Shown piece after piece: positions 1 to 8,492 of a stretch of DNA of 42,498 nt. Source of the stretch: an uncultured Eubacteriales bacterium. GTDB taxonomy: Bacteria; Bacillota; Clostridia; Peptostreptococcales; Anaerovoracaceae. Position 1 is the first letter of the stretch, and each line of letters opens with the position of its first letter. The stretch spans positions 1 to 42,498 of the forward strand of contig UQEW01000009.1 of NCBI GenBank assembly GCA_900540145.1, given 5' to 3'. The notes beneath the pieces are model-generated. The model was not told where the DNA came from and made no database searches. It saw nothing but the letters and a program-made list of their open reading frames with translations. The position numbers and the translations under genes are program-made.

Positions 1-56
1 TATTAATGAGAACTTAATACAGAGAAGTAAAAAGGTATAATTGTAAAGGAGGAAAA

Positions 57-446
57 ATGACAAAGGAACAAAAGTTTAAGTTGATTGCTCTTATAGGAGC
101 AGCTACAGCTATATTAGGTTTATTTTTACCACTTGGTTCGACGTTTTTTGGAAACTATTCCTACTATACTATAGTAAGCAATTTTGGTGATGGAGGAGAA
201 GTATTTTTCTTAATGTGGCTTCCTATTTTGTTAGTAGTTGCAACGGTGATTGCTTTATTGGCAGAGGCTAAAGGAAAGCTGGCATGCGTCATGTCAATGG
301 GAACGGCGATTGTATATTTTATAATAGAATTTTATTGGCTGAGCAATGAACCTGATATGTTTAGCCTTACTGTAGTTTCTTTAGCAGGAGTGATTGCAAT
401 GGTTGCAGGAGCGGATGGTATGTATCGTATCAAAAAAGACCGGTAA
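57..446 (+). CDS. Hypothetical four-helix membrane protein
   Basis: The 129-residue product is mostly hydrophobic. Four likely membrane segments are visible at about residues 8-27, 48-68, 74-94 and 102-120, and the C-terminus ends in a short basic tail (RIKKDR). The start is supported by a strong ribosome site (AAGGAGG, about 45-52) just upstream of the ATG. I do not recognise the family. It is followed on the same strand by three exported or membrane-anchored proteins, so it may belong to a cell-envelope cluster, but no function can be assigned. Confidence 0.75.
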   Translation: MTKEQKFKLIALIGAATAILGLFLPLGSTFFGNYSYYTIVSNFGDGGEVFFLMWLPILLVVATVIALLAEAKGKLACVMSMGTAIVYFIIEFYWLSNEPDMFSLTVVSLAGVIAMVAGADGMYRIKKDR

Positions 447-532
447 AGCTTAATAGAGTTTGATACTGGCAAAATGCTTTGACAACTATTAGAATTGCAG
501 GATTATATAATATAAAACGGAGGAAAAGGATA

Positions 533-1366
533 ATGAGTAAGCTAAAGGCGTTTTTAATTATGCTGATTCTGGTCACTTCTATGGCAGTATTCACAGCATG
601 CAGTGAAAAAATAGAAGGGACTTGGTATCTTGTGGGCGAAGATCCGGATGATGTGGATAATCAACTGCTCATATCAGATCAAGGTACTTTCATCTTAGAC
701 GATATTTCCGGCACGTGGAGTACTTCAGACGGATATTTGATGCTTATGACATCATGGGATGCAGAGACTATGACAGAATCAAAATATGAAAGTCAAAAGT
801 GCTTTACAGATTCCGATGGAGGTCAATGGATAAAAGATTATGATAAGGCTAAGGAAATCTATGATGAAATAGTTGCGGCGGAGGAAGAGCAGCGCCGTTT
901 AGAAGAAGAACAGGCACAGAAGGAGAGAGAGGAAACAATAGAATACATAGTTGATAATGTCTCGGGAAGGTATGATTTTGTGGACTATGATTGGGCAATA
1001 AGTGAAGACGATGTAGTCTATGTAATGCTAAATGATGACAGTACATACCTCATCAGCGGTGATAACGATGGCGAAAGGATTACAGAAAGAGGAACATATT
1101 CTATAGATGTTGGATCGTTAACTACAAATTATAGAGGAGAAGAGACTTTAATCATTAATCTTAGCGCTGAAGAGGAGAGCTCAAATCTGGCGGAATACAA
1201 AGGAGACGACTACGAAGATGGTGAAGCTTCTATAGAGGATGTAGAAGCATGTGTTTCTTATGACGAAAACGGTGAAAGAACTATTTACATAGAGGTAGGA
1301 AATGGCTTGGGATTCAGAGGTAGCGCATACTACATTCCGGTAGGTACATATTCTAAAACTGAATAG
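533..1366 (+). CDS. Putative lipoprotein with charged coiled-coil region
   Basis: The reading frame is open upstream to a TTG at 479, but the ATG at 533 is preferred: it follows a good ribosome site (CGGAGGAAAAGG) and gives a proper lipoprotein signal (KLKAFLIMLILVTS, then a cysteine in VFTAC about 23 residues in). The mature part starts with EGTWYLVG and contains a Glu/Arg-rich stretch (EEEQRRLEEEQAQKE) likely to form a coiled coil, flanked by two similar beta-rich segments (GTWSTSDG and GTYSID) resembling repeated lipocalin-like or DUF-type modules. I do not recognise a named family. It probably sits on the outer face of the membrane and lies 19 bp before the next gene. Confidence 0.7.
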   Translation: MSKLKAFLIMLILVTSMAVFTACSEKIEGTWYLVGEDPDDVDNQLLISDQGTFILDDISGTWSTSDGYLMLMTSWDAETMTESKYESQKCFTDSDGGQWIKDYDKAKEIYDEIVAAEEEQRRLEEEQAQKEREETIEYIVDNVSGRYDFVDYDWAISEDDVVYVMLNDDSTYLISGDNDGERITERGTYSIDVGSLTTNYRGEETLIINLSAEEESSNLAEYKGDDYEDGEASIEDVEACVSYDENGERTIYIEVGNGLGFRGSAYYIPVGTYSKTE

Positions 1367-1385
1367 GACACTTGGGAGATAATGT

Positions 1386-1919
1386 ATGAGTAAAAGAAAA
1401 AAAGTGATGATTATCGTCGTCGTAATATTAATTTATATTATAGGTGCGGCAGTGATAGTGATCGGCATAACGAGTTCTAAAGCTGATATCAGTAAAGAAG
1501 ATGCCCAGGAATTGATAGTAAGCGAAATGGATTCCCTAAAAACAGCTTTTGAGGAAGATGGCGATGAGATAATTCCTGTTATAACAAAGGATTCAGAGAT
1601 AATTGTCAGGTCTGTAAAGAAAAAAGACGGAAAGACGGTGGCAGAATGCGAATTTTTATCTCCTAACGTGTATAGCGCGTTAGAAAGCCTGATGAAGAAA
1701 TACGGATATGAGCAAGTAACTTATGACTTTATGATGGACGAAATAGTACAGGCAATTTTAAATGCGCCAAAGGAGAAACAGGCTGCTGAGGTAACATTGG
1801 AAAAGAAAGACGACCAATGGCAAGTTATAATGGATTACAATGTTTTAGACGCTTATCTCGGAGGTTATATCTCTTTTGGGGCAACAGCATTAAAAGCAGT
1901 TGAGGAAACAGAGCAATAG
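1386..1919 (+). CDS. Membrane-anchored hypothetical protein
   Basis: The 177-residue product has a basic N-terminus (MSKRKK), one long hydrophobic anchor at about residues 7-29 and an extracytoplasmic domain. The domain ends in a pattern of predicted helices plus the segment VTLEKKDDQWQVIMD. The same arrangement (a VTVTLNQEDGQWVV segment followed by a helical tail) occurs in the lipoprotein encoded at 20243-20788, so the two look like distant members of one lipoprotein/DUF-type family; this is a visual comparison only. The stop codon lies 2 bp before the next ATG, so it is very likely co-transcribed and translationally coupled with the 720-residue protein downstream. Confidence 0.7.
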   Translation: MSKRKKVMIIVVVILIYIIGAAVIVIGITSSKADISKEDAQELIVSEMDSLKTAFEEDGDEIIPVITKDSEIIVRSVKKKDGKTVAECEFLSPNVYSALESLMKKYGYEQVTYDFMMDEIVQAILNAPKEKQAAEVTLEKKDDQWQVIMDYNVLDAYLGGYISFGATALKAVEETEQ

Positions 1920-1921
1920 AA

Positions 1922-4084
1922 ATGAAAAAAAATTTTAAGAAGACGATTGCAGCAGTTCTTATCTTAAGCTTAGCTATGCCGTTATATACGTTCCCCTCCC
2001 AAGCAGCAGAAGAAAGAACTCTTAAAGAAATTGATGTAAACGTAATAACAGAAAACAGCAAAGATGCGACTACCCTTAGCATGCTGTACGACGGGAAAGA
2101 ATTATATATTGCGGAAAATGATATAGCGTCAGTCACAAAATACGCAAATGTTACGTGCTCCAAAGAAAATCGAGTCGGATATGCGCGTGGAATAAAAAGA
2201 GTAGAATTTTCCTTGGAAGATAATACTGTACATCTAACTGTTCAAGGGTTGAAAGGACAATATGCAGGAGCAGTAAGAAGGAACGGAGAGACATATCTGC
2301 CCCTTTCTTCCACGCTGCCGTGGCTTGATGCTTCCTGCCATGCAGATAAAGGAAATCTAGTAATAGGGAATCAACCTTTTACATACTATGAACTTGCAGA
2401 ACAATATAATGCAGATTTACAACGATTGACTGCTGAAGGTTATTTTGGAGGAAACGCTGTAGCAACAGGCTTTGTCATCCTTGGCTCAAAATTTATAGAT
2501 AATGTAGTTAATTTGTGGAATATTTCCGATACCCTCAAAAAGATGATACCTGACGGAGATGGAAATACTCTATATGACAGAGAATTGTATGAAGAAGCGT
2601 TACTTGATATGGCAAGTGAAGATGTACTGGAAAGCAGCGGCGCTCAGGATGTATTTGACAGCTTGGAGCATGTGAAAGATTTTAATGATATAACAAAGAA
2701 AATCGGCATAGATCTTACAAAAACGGATACATCGCTGATAGCGGCCGATTTTATGCTTAAGTATGATATAGATGCCATAACGCAAAGCAAGGTGTATGAT
2801 TTTATAGACGCTGTGACTGCGGTTAATGTGGCAGCTGAAACAGTAAGCAGCTTTAAGCCCCTGCTGGAAAGTGTAGCGACATTCAGCGCTTCTCTTAACA
2901 TGACGCAAGAGTATTACGAGGCGCTTACTTTTTTAAGGGATGAGAACACCGACAATGATACACTGAATAAAGCAGCTGAAGAGGCGATCACCAAACTAAA
3001 CAAGCCGGTGACCGATCTGCTGGAAGGCTATATAGATTTCTTTATAGATAAAGGTATCGATTATTTTATGGATGGCGGAGCAAGCATAGCTTCAGATTTA
3101 TTTTCGTTGGTGGTAGAGATTATTTATCCGGATGAAATGGAAGCCTTCAGTGAAATGTCGAAAATGGCAGTCTATGGAGATATTGAGTCCTCCGCAAGGA
3201 ACCTGGTAAAAATGCCCCATGAAGCTGTTTCTCCCGAGGAGCAGCATAAAGGCAGGCTTTCTATGCTGATAGCCATATTAGCGGCAAAAAATACGGCGCA
3301 AGCTTTGGAATCGTGGGATAAGATTAGCAACCCGGACGAAACATTGATCAAGGAGCGCATAGAAATTTACGATGAGTTTGTTACGAAACTGCTTCTATGT
3401 GAAGACGGCAGAGAATACAACCTTATACAGCCTTCTGATGATAGTGAAGGGCTCCTGGGCTGGGAGACAGAAGCAGAAGAAAACAGACAGGAAATAAGAA
3501 AAGTTATGGAATATGAAGAGGAAGAGGAGGATGCCACCGAAACAACAAGACCGTCAGGCAATGTGCCGGAATCCCAATCGCCGGAGCAGAGCAGTTCTGC
3601 GCTGTATGAAAGCGTGGACGCCATTCCTAAAGACAAGCTGGATTTTCTGATGGAGGAAATGAATGACTACGCTTTTGACAGAGCTTCATATATAAAATAT
3701 ACGAGCGGTGTCTCTTGGTCGTGCCAGTTGATAGAACTTGATATGGTTCGGTGCAGCGACTTTGAAAAAGATTTCTTTATCGGAATATACAGGTTGGATG
3801 ATGGCGATATCACCCAATATATTTCAATTGATACATCTTCAATCGACAGAAACAGCGATTGGAACGATATATCACTATATGTCGCTAGCGGCAAAGATCC
3901 CAAAAAACTGAAAAATACCTATGTTTATGCCAGTGACAGCGCTCATAAATTGGTATCAATGGACATTTCATCTTATGATGATGTCATGACGCCTGATAAT
4001 TATTTTGGGCTGCATGGCGGATATACACTTCACAGATACAGATATAACTGGGATACTTTTAACTGGTCATGTGAATTTAGATGA
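1922..4084 (+). CDS. Exported protein with copper-amine-oxidase-N-like domain
   Basis: The 720-residue product has a classical signal peptide (KKNFKKTIAAVLILSLAMPLYTFPSQA, cleavage after AQA-type residues near 28). Residues about 35-150 contain two segments of the copper amine oxidase N-terminal type, including NGETYLPLSSTLPWL, which matches the dG-yvPl--l usual for this non-catalytic cell-surface domain. The middle region (about 150-500) is predicted mostly helical. Residues about 515-560 are a low-complexity acidic, Ser/Thr/Pro-rich linker (EEEEEDATE), and a beta-rich C-terminal domain follows (about 560-720). No catalytic motif was seen. It is the last gene of the 57-4084 cluster, and its role is unknown. 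Confidence 0.75.
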   Translation: MKKNFKKTIAAVLILSLAMPLYTFPSQAAEERTLKEIDVNVITENSKDATTLSMLYDGKELYIAENDIASVTKYANVTCSKENRVGYARGIKRVEFSLEDNTVHLTVQGLKGQYAGAVRRNGETYLPLSSTLPWLDASCHADKGNLVIGNQPFTYYELAEQYNADLQRLTAEGYFGGNAVATGFVILGSKFIDNVVNLWNISDTLKKMIPDGDGNTLYDRELYEEALLDMASEDVLESSGAQDVFDSLEHVKDFNDITKKIGIDLTKTDTSLIAADFMLKYDIDAITQSKVYDFIDAVTAVNVAAETVSSFKPLLESVATFSASLNMTQEYYEALTFLRDENTDNDTLNKAAEEAITKLNKPVTDLLEGYIDFFIDKGIDYFMDGGASIASDLFSLVVEIIYPDEMEAFSEMSKMAVYGDIESSARNLVKMPHEAVSPEEQHKGRLSMLIAILAAKNTAQALESWDKISNPDETLIKERIEIYDEFVTKLLLCEDGREYNLIQPSDDSEGLLGWETEAEENRQEIRKVMEYEEEEEDATETTRPSGNVPESQSPEQSSSALYESVDAIPKDKLDFLMEEMNDYAFDRASYIKYTSGVSWSCQLIELDMVRCSDFEKDFFIGIYRLDDGDITQYISIDTSSIDRNSDWNDISLYVASGKDPKKLKNTYVYASDSAHKLVSMDISSYDDVMTPDNYFGLHGGYTLHRYRYNWDTFNWSCEFR

Positions 4085-4135
4085 TCACTTGGATGGAGAC
4101 GAATACGGAAAAGTCTTTTTTTCAGCCAGAGCGTT

Positions 4136-4175
4136 GGTCTTGGCCAATTAGTAAGAAAAACAATTGGTCAAGACC
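4136..4175. repeat. Stem-loop after the 57-4084 cluster
   Basis: Fourteen-bp arms (4136-4149 GGTCTTGGCCAATT and 4162-4175) pair fully, with one G-U wobble, around a 12-base A-rich loop. It lies 52 bp after the stop codon of the exported protein. There is no T-run behind it, so it is not a standard intrinsic terminator; it may be a 3' stabiliser or part of decayed coding sequence. The rest of 4085-4457 holds no intact gene. Confidence 0.6.
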
Positions 4176-4243
4176 TATGCATTGAATTTTGCTCAGTTTT
4201 ACGATTCGATCAAAGTCACCCATAATTATTGTACAGAGGCTCT

Positions 4244-4393
4244 CTATATCACACATATGTTGATCATGTTTTCTATATGCTGTTGCCCATCGATACAGGC
4301 TGCAATTTCTTCCTGAAAGTGAGGAATAAATTTTGTTGCTATGACCACACTGTCTTGCTTGGCTAAATCCGTAAGAACTCTGTCTACATATTG
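4244..4393 (-). pseudogene. Possible aldo/keto reductase fragment
   Basis: On the minus strand a 49-codon open stretch with no start codon reads YVDRVLTDLAKQDSVVIATK near its beginning, which resembles the aldo/keto reductase segment (G-AL----R--VVIATKF) preceding the catalytic Lys-His region. It is closed by stops on both sides, with no full gene around it. This could be a relic of a reductase gene once next to the flavoprotein gene. The match is short and may be chance. Confidence 0.25.
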
Positions 4394-4457
4394 TTAACTG
4401 GTGTCGCTTTGATTTTAATATATTGTATTTGATTCCATCCTACTTATTCTTATCGTC

Positions 4458-4994
4458 TTACTTAAGGCTGCGGCCTAACATGTAAGCGGCTTTTGGAAAG
4501 GCTGAAGCCTTTGTCATGGAAGGTGTGCCGCAGCCTGTAGCAAGGACTGTTCCGACATCTTCCAGATTGAGATAACGTACCAGTGTTTTGTAGTGAGATT
4601 CCAACGCTTCAAAAGTCCAGTTATCGCTGTTCCACGCTACTGACAGCAAAGCAGATTTCATATGCTTGCGCTGAAGGCTGCTGTTAAAGGCACAGAATCT
4701 ATCTATCATGGTTTTCAGCTGGGCAGACATACCGTAATAATATAGAGGTGTGACAAATACCATCATATCAGCATCAAGAATCTGCCTGCGTATGGTTTCC
4801 ACATCATCTTTTTGGACACAAGGCCCTTCATATCCACAGTGTACGCAGCCGATGCACGGATTGATTTGCGCATGGGCTACATCTATGACTTCCACTGTAT
4901 GTCCGGCTTCTTCTGCACCTTGACGGAAATGATCCGCCAGCATATTAGAGGAACCGTTTTTATTAGGGCTGCTTTTCAAAATTATGATTTTCAT
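4458..4994 (-). CDS. NADPH-dependent FMN reductase / iron-sulfur flavoprotein-like
   Basis: The 178-residue flavodoxin-fold protein starts MKIIILKSSPNKNGSSNML, the phosphate-binding loop typical of the FMN reductase family. It carries the compact cysteine motif of iron-sulfur flavoproteins (C47-x2-C50-x2-C53, plus C59 in GPCVQKDD), followed by DADMMVFVTPLYYYGMSAQLKTM, the usual FMN-ring-contact region. By family it would pass electrons between a reduced carrier and an FMN, possibly with a 4Fe-4S cluster, in the cytoplasm; substrates are unknown. It lies 8 bp after the lipoprotein gene on the same strand and is probably expressed with it. Confidence 0.85.
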   Translation of the reverse strand: MKIIILKSSPNKNGSSNMLADHFRQGAEEAGHTVEVIDVAHAQINPCIGCVHCGYEGPCVQKDDVETIRRQILDADMMVFVTPLYYYGMSAQLKTMIDRFCAFNSSLQRKHMKSALLSVAWNSDNWTFEALESHYKTLVRYLNLEDVGTVLATGCGTPSMTKASAFPKAAYMLGRSLK

Positions 4995-5002
4995 CTTTGT
5001 AC

Positions 5003-5494
5003 CTACTGATAAATATCTATAGTGATGGTGCCGGATAAACGGCTTATCAGTTCTTCTCCTGATATCACATGTCCTAATTCAAATAAGGACGGGTTTTCAC
5101 TGTAATTTCCATAAAACATTACTACATCTCCCCAAGGCTGATAATACGCCAGCGTCCCTGAACCGCCTGCTGCCAAGGGGCAGTTATCTGTATTCAGTTC
5201 TTGAGGCGGATAGAATATCTTTTCATTGGTGCTGAAATCCTCTGATTCAACAGTTATAGGCAGTTGTTGATAGAGGGATTCGGCGGCGGCACTGTCGTTT
5301 AATTGATAAATGATACTACCGTTTTCTGTCTGTACCGAAATAAACCGGGCGTCATCGCCGGAACCGGCATCACCATTTGAACCGGCAGCTTCATTTTCTG
5401 AAGGAGCTGCTTCGGGCGATGTGGAATTGTCATTACAGGATGAAACAGTGCACATCGTTGTAATCAATAAAAATATGTATAATATTTTTTTCAT
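5003..5494 (-). CDS. Cyclophilin-like-fold lipoprotein
   Basis: The ATG at 5494 is chosen over an in-frame ATG 15 bp upstream because it follows GGAGG with 8-base spacing and gives a clean lipoprotein signal (KKILYIFLLITTMCTVSSC). A Ser/Gly/Ala/Asp-rich linker (about residues 22-50) leads to a beta-rich domain. That domain ends LAYYQPWGDVVMFYGNYS and LFELGHVISGEELISRLSGT, a pattern I recognise from the family annotated as 'cyclophilin-like fold protein', often encoded next to flavodoxin/FMN reductase genes, as here. It is expected to be anchored on the outer face of the membrane. Biochemical role unknown. Confidence 0.8.
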   Translation of the reverse strand: MKKILYIFLLITTMCTVSSCNDNSTSPEAAPSENEAAGSNGDAGSGDDARFISVQTENGSIIYQLNDSAAAESLYQQLPITVESEDFSTNEKIFYPPQELNTDNCPLAAGGSGTLAYYQPWGDVVMFYGNYSENPSLFELGHVISGEELISRLSGTITIDIYQ

Positions 5495-5510
5495 CTTAAT
5501 ATCCTCCATT

Positions 5511-5562
5511 ATCTATGTGATTTCATAGATTGATTATAAAACGACACATGTTTTTATGTCTA
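5511..5562 (-). promoter_or_regulatory. Promoter with start-site operator for the 5494-4458 operon
   Basis: Reading the minus strand, TAGACA (5562-5557), an 18-bp spacer and TATAAT (5538-5533) form a reasonable sigma-A promoter. A perfect inverted repeat ATCTATG-N6-CATAGAT (5511-5530) covers the predicted transcription start near 5526, where a repressor would block initiation. The regulator is not identifiable from the window. Confidence 0.45.
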
Positions 5563-5707
5563 ATGCCTATATTTCATTTCTCGGCATGCCTTTTTTGCAT
5601 GGATATGTGTATACTCGTATGCACATATGAATATATAAAAGATTTTTAAGCCCTGTATGTGAATATGCCCAAGCAGCGTTTGCGTATAATTGCGTAACAT
5701 GAATTTT

Positions 5708-5762
5708 TTAACCCACATTTAACATAAGCGAGATTTCACTCTTAACATTCTATTAGTATACT
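5708..5762 (+). promoter_or_regulatory. Pho box and promoter of the pst-pho operon
   Basis: Four TTAACA-like hexamers are in phase: TTAACC 5708-5713, TTAACA 5719-5724, TTAACA 5742-5747 and TTAGTA 5753-5758, with starts 11, 23 and 11 bp apart. This is the ~11-bp periodicity expected of PhoP/PhoB direct-repeat sites. TATACT (5757-5762) is a good -10, with a weak -35 (TTCACT, 5735-5740) 16 bp upstream, as expected for an activator-dependent promoter. The promoter lies 52 bp before the pstS start. The rest of 5495-5707 shows only AT-rich sequence and a short inverted repeat (ATATGTG/CACATAT, 5603-5628). Confidence 0.65.
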
Positions 5763-5814
5763 CTGAGATGTCAAAAGGAAAAAAACAAATTTAAATATTT
5801 CTAGGAGGAATGAA

Positions 5815-6693
5815 ATGAAAAAGGCAATTGGTTTAATTTTAGTATTCGTACTGGCTTTCACAGCTCTTGTAGGATGCGGAAACGGTGACAGCGAAGAAGG
5901 AAGCGCTGAGGGTGGCAACAAAGACATCACAGTAGTATCCAGAGAAGAAGGCTCCGGAACAAGAGACGGATTTACTGAATTGATGGGAATCAAAGTGGAT
6001 GACGTAGACAACACTACTTCCGCTGCTGAAATCTCCAACTCAACTTCCGTAGTAATGACTACAGTTGCAGGTAACGCAAACGCTATCGGCTACATATCCT
6101 TAGGTTCTTTAAATGATACCGTAAAAGCAGTTAAGGTCGACGGAGTTGAAGCTACAGTAGAAAACATCCTTGCTGATAAATATCCTATCTACAGACCTTT
6201 CAACATCGTTACCAACAGCAATAACGATTTGAGTGCACTGGCACAGGATTTCATCACATTCATCATGAGCAAACAGGGACAGGATATCATAACTGAAGAG
6301 GGCTACATTTCAGAAGCAGAAAGCCCTGCAGAATATACTCAGCAGAACGGACTTAGCGGAAGAATCGTACTTGCCGGCTCAACATCAGTATCTCCGGTTA
6401 TGGAAACTTTAGCAGATGCTTACAAAGAAATGTATCCTGATGTTGAAATCGAAATTCAGCAGACCGGTTCCGGCGCAGGAATCACTTCAACAATTGAAGG
6501 CGCTTGCGATATAGGAATGGCTTCAAGAGCAATTAAGGATGAAGAACTGGCAGAAGGACTTGAGCCTACTCAGATCGCCCTTGACGGAATCGCAGTAGTA
6601 GTAAACAATGACAACAGCGTAGAAGATTTGACTTCAGACCAGATCAGAGCAATCTTCACAGGCGAAACAACAAGCTGGGATGATGTACAGTAA
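5815..6693 (+). CDS. pstS: Phosphate-binding lipoprotein PstS, circularly permuted
   Basis: Extracytoplasmic phosphate receptor of the PstSCAB transporter. The signal ends at C21 (TALVGC), so it is a lipoprotein. Residues about 37-165 match the second half of ordinary PstS (VVSREEGSGTR at 40-50, then AIGYISLGSL and YPIYRPFNI). Residues about 179-292 match the first half (VLAGSTSVSPVMETLA, QQTGSGAG near 217, GACDIGMASRAIKDEEL, ALDGIAVVVN, IFTGETTSWDDV), where the protein ends. The order of the two halves is thus reversed relative to the common PstS, yet both phosphate-contact segments (GST-S and SGTR) are present. It has a strong AGGAGG ribosome site and is followed by pstC, so a functional protein is expected. 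Confidence 0.9.
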   Translation: MKKAIGLILVFVLAFTALVGCGNGDSEEGSAEGGNKDITVVSREEGSGTRDGFTELMGIKVDDVDNTTSAAEISNSTSVVMTTVAGNANAIGYISLGSLNDTVKAVKVDGVEATVENILADKYPIYRPFNIVTNSNNDLSALAQDFITFIMSKQGQDIITEEGYISEAESPAEYTQQNGLSGRIVLAGSTSVSPVMETLADAYKEMYPDVEIEIQQTGSGAGITSTIEGACDIGMASRAIKDEELAEGLEPTQIALDGIAVVVNNDNSVEDLTSDQIRAIFTGETTSWDDVQ

Positions 6694-6765
6694 TAATGCA
6701 AGAAACAGTGAAAGATAAGCAAAGTAAGCAATAAGGCAGAATACGTTTAGGAGTAAGACAATAAA

Positions 6766-7617
6766 ATGAAGAAATATTCTGAGACAGCCATGAAATACGT
6801 TTTCATGGCTTCTGCCACGGTATCGATAATAGCGGTAGTTGTGATATGTCTGTTCCTTTTTTCAAAAGGCTTTCCTACAATAGCCGAAATAGGAGTATTT
6901 GAATTCCTCGGCGGCACGACGTGGAAGCCTCTTGAAGGGCACTTTGGAATCTTCCCAATGATAGTTGGGAGCATTTATGTGACGGCGGGAGCGATAATAT
7001 TAGGTGTACCTATCGGGATACTGTGCGCTGTATTTATGGCAAGGTTTTGCCCGAAAAGATTATATAAAATTTTAAAACCTGCAGTAGACTTGCTGGCAGG
7101 AATTCCATCCATAGTATATGGCTTCTTTGCCCTCATGGTTATTGTGCCGGCAATGCAAAACATTTTTGGAGGCAGCGGAAAAGGAATACTGACCGCTTCT
7201 ATTTTGCTGGCAATAATGATACTGCCTACTATTATAGGCGTAGCAGAATCGGCTTTGAGAGCTGTACCTGAAAGCTATTATGAAGGAGCTTTGGCCCTTG
7301 GAGCAACCCATGAGCGCAGCGTGTTCTTTACTATACTTCCTGCGGCCAAATCAGGCATTTTGGCAGGCGTTATACTGGGCATAGGAAGAGCTATAGGTGA
7401 AACAATGGCAGTAGTATATATTGCAGGTAACCAGCCTGTATTGCCGGATTCCATATTATCAGGAGTGAGAACTATGACGGCCAATATAGTTTTGGAGATG
7501 GGATATGCCGCAGACGGTATACATAGAAATGCGTTGATAGCTACAGCAGTTGTGCTTTTTGTTTTCATTTTAATAATAAATCTTTCATTCTCTCTGCTAA
7601 GAAGGAGGAATGATTAA
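6766..7617 (+). CDS. pstC: Phosphate ABC transporter permease PstC
   Basis: The 283-residue inner-membrane permease has about six hydrophobic segments, the first at about residues 10-33. It carries the EAA-type cytoplasmic loop with the family signature YYEGALALGATHERSVFFTIL and GIGRAIGETMAVVYIAG. PIGILCAVFMARFCP and LLAGIPSIVYGFFALMVIVP are also characteristic of PstC. Together with PstA it forms the phosphate channel energised by PstB. Its stop codon overlaps the pstA start by one base (TAATG), which indicates translational coupling. Length is normal for low-GC Gram-positives. Confidence 0.95.
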   Translation: MKKYSETAMKYVFMASATVSIIAVVVICLFLFSKGFPTIAEIGVFEFLGGTTWKPLEGHFGIFPMIVGSIYVTAGAIILGVPIGILCAVFMARFCPKRLYKILKPAVDLLAGIPSIVYGFFALMVIVPAMQNIFGGSGKGILTASILLAIMILPTIIGVAESALRAVPESYYEGALALGATHERSVFFTILPAAKSGILAGVILGIGRAIGETMAVVYIAGNQPVLPDSILSGVRTMTANIVLEMGYAADGIHRNALIATAVVLFVFILIINLSFSLLRRRND

Positions 7618-8480
7618 TGGCTAACAGAAACTTTAGGCAAAGATTAAAGGAATACAAGAGAAGCCCTCTTTCAGGGTTGCTGTTTCTTTTGGTATGCATA
7701 AGCGCATTGTTAACAGTAACAGTGCTGGTATTCCTTATCATATATATACTTTATCACGGCATTCCTAACCTGACATTACCGGGATTGTTTGATTGGGAGT
7801 ATAATAGTGAAAACGTTTCCATGATGCCGGCCATCATCAACACAGTAATAATAACTTTGCTTTCATTGATAATGGCAGTCCCTTTAGGTGTATTTTCTGC
7901 AATTTATCTGGTGGAATACTCTAAAAGAGGCAACAGGCTGGTCAAACTGGTGAGAATAACTGCAGAAACTTTATCAGGTATTCCGTCTATAGTTTACGGC
8001 TTGTTTGGATATGTATTGTTCGTTATCACTTTACATTGGGGATATACACTGCTTTCAGGAGCTATTACTTTGGCAATAATGATATTGCCGCTGATTATGA
8101 GAACTACAGAAGAAGCTTTAATTGCAGTTCCCGATTCTTTCAGAGAGGGAAGTTTCGGTCTTGGGGCAGGCAGATTGAGAACAGTTTTCAGAATAGTACT
8201 TCCTTCGGCAGTGCCTGGAATTTTAGCCGGTGTTATTTTGGCTATAGGAAGAATTGTAGGAGAGTCGGCAGCACTGATATTTACGGCAGGAACCAATCCG
8301 GTAGTTCCGGATAGTCTGTTTGCTTCCACGAGAACTCTGTCGGTACACATGTATGCGCTGATGAGTGAGGGACTTTATACAGACCAGGCATACGCCACAG
8401 CGGTAGTCCTTTTGGTGGTAGTTATTTTTATCAATGCATTGTCCTCATTTGTGGCAAAGAGACTAGCAACTAACAAGTAA
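7617..8480 (+). CDS. pstA: Phosphate ABC transporter permease PstA
   Basis: The 287-residue second permease subunit of the Pst transporter has about six membrane segments. Family motifs include NTVIITLLSLIMAVPLGVF, ETLSGIPSIVYGLFG, PDSFREGSFGLGAGRLRTVF (EAA loop that docks on PstB) and AIGRIVGESAALIFTAG. The start codon overlaps the pstC stop by one base, with a GGAGG ribosome site inside the end of pstC, and pstB begins 12 bp downstream. Confidence 0.95.
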   Translation: MANRNFRQRLKEYKRSPLSGLLFLLVCISALLTVTVLVFLIIYILYHGIPNLTLPGLFDWEYNSENVSMMPAIINTVIITLLSLIMAVPLGVFSAIYLVEYSKRGNRLVKLVRITAETLSGIPSIVYGLFGYVLFVITLHWGYTLLSGAITLAIMILPLIMRTTEEALIAVPDSFREGSFGLGAGRLRTVFRIVLPSAVPGILAGVILAIGRIVGESAALIFTAGTNPVVPDSLFASTRTLSVHMYALMSEGLYTDQAYATAVVLLVVVIFINALSSFVAKRLATNK

Positions 8481-8492
8481 GAGGTAAAAAAT

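Noticed and set aside
36..41. TATAAT as promoter of the first gene
   Set aside because: Transcription from it would begin inside the ribosome site, and no -35 is present; the true promoter is probably outside the window.
5603..5628. ATATGTG/CACATAT inverted repeat as an operator of pstS
   Set aside because: It is too far (about 150 bp) from the predicted pstS promoter and composed of simple AT-rich sequence; the hexamers at 5708-5758 explain regulation better.
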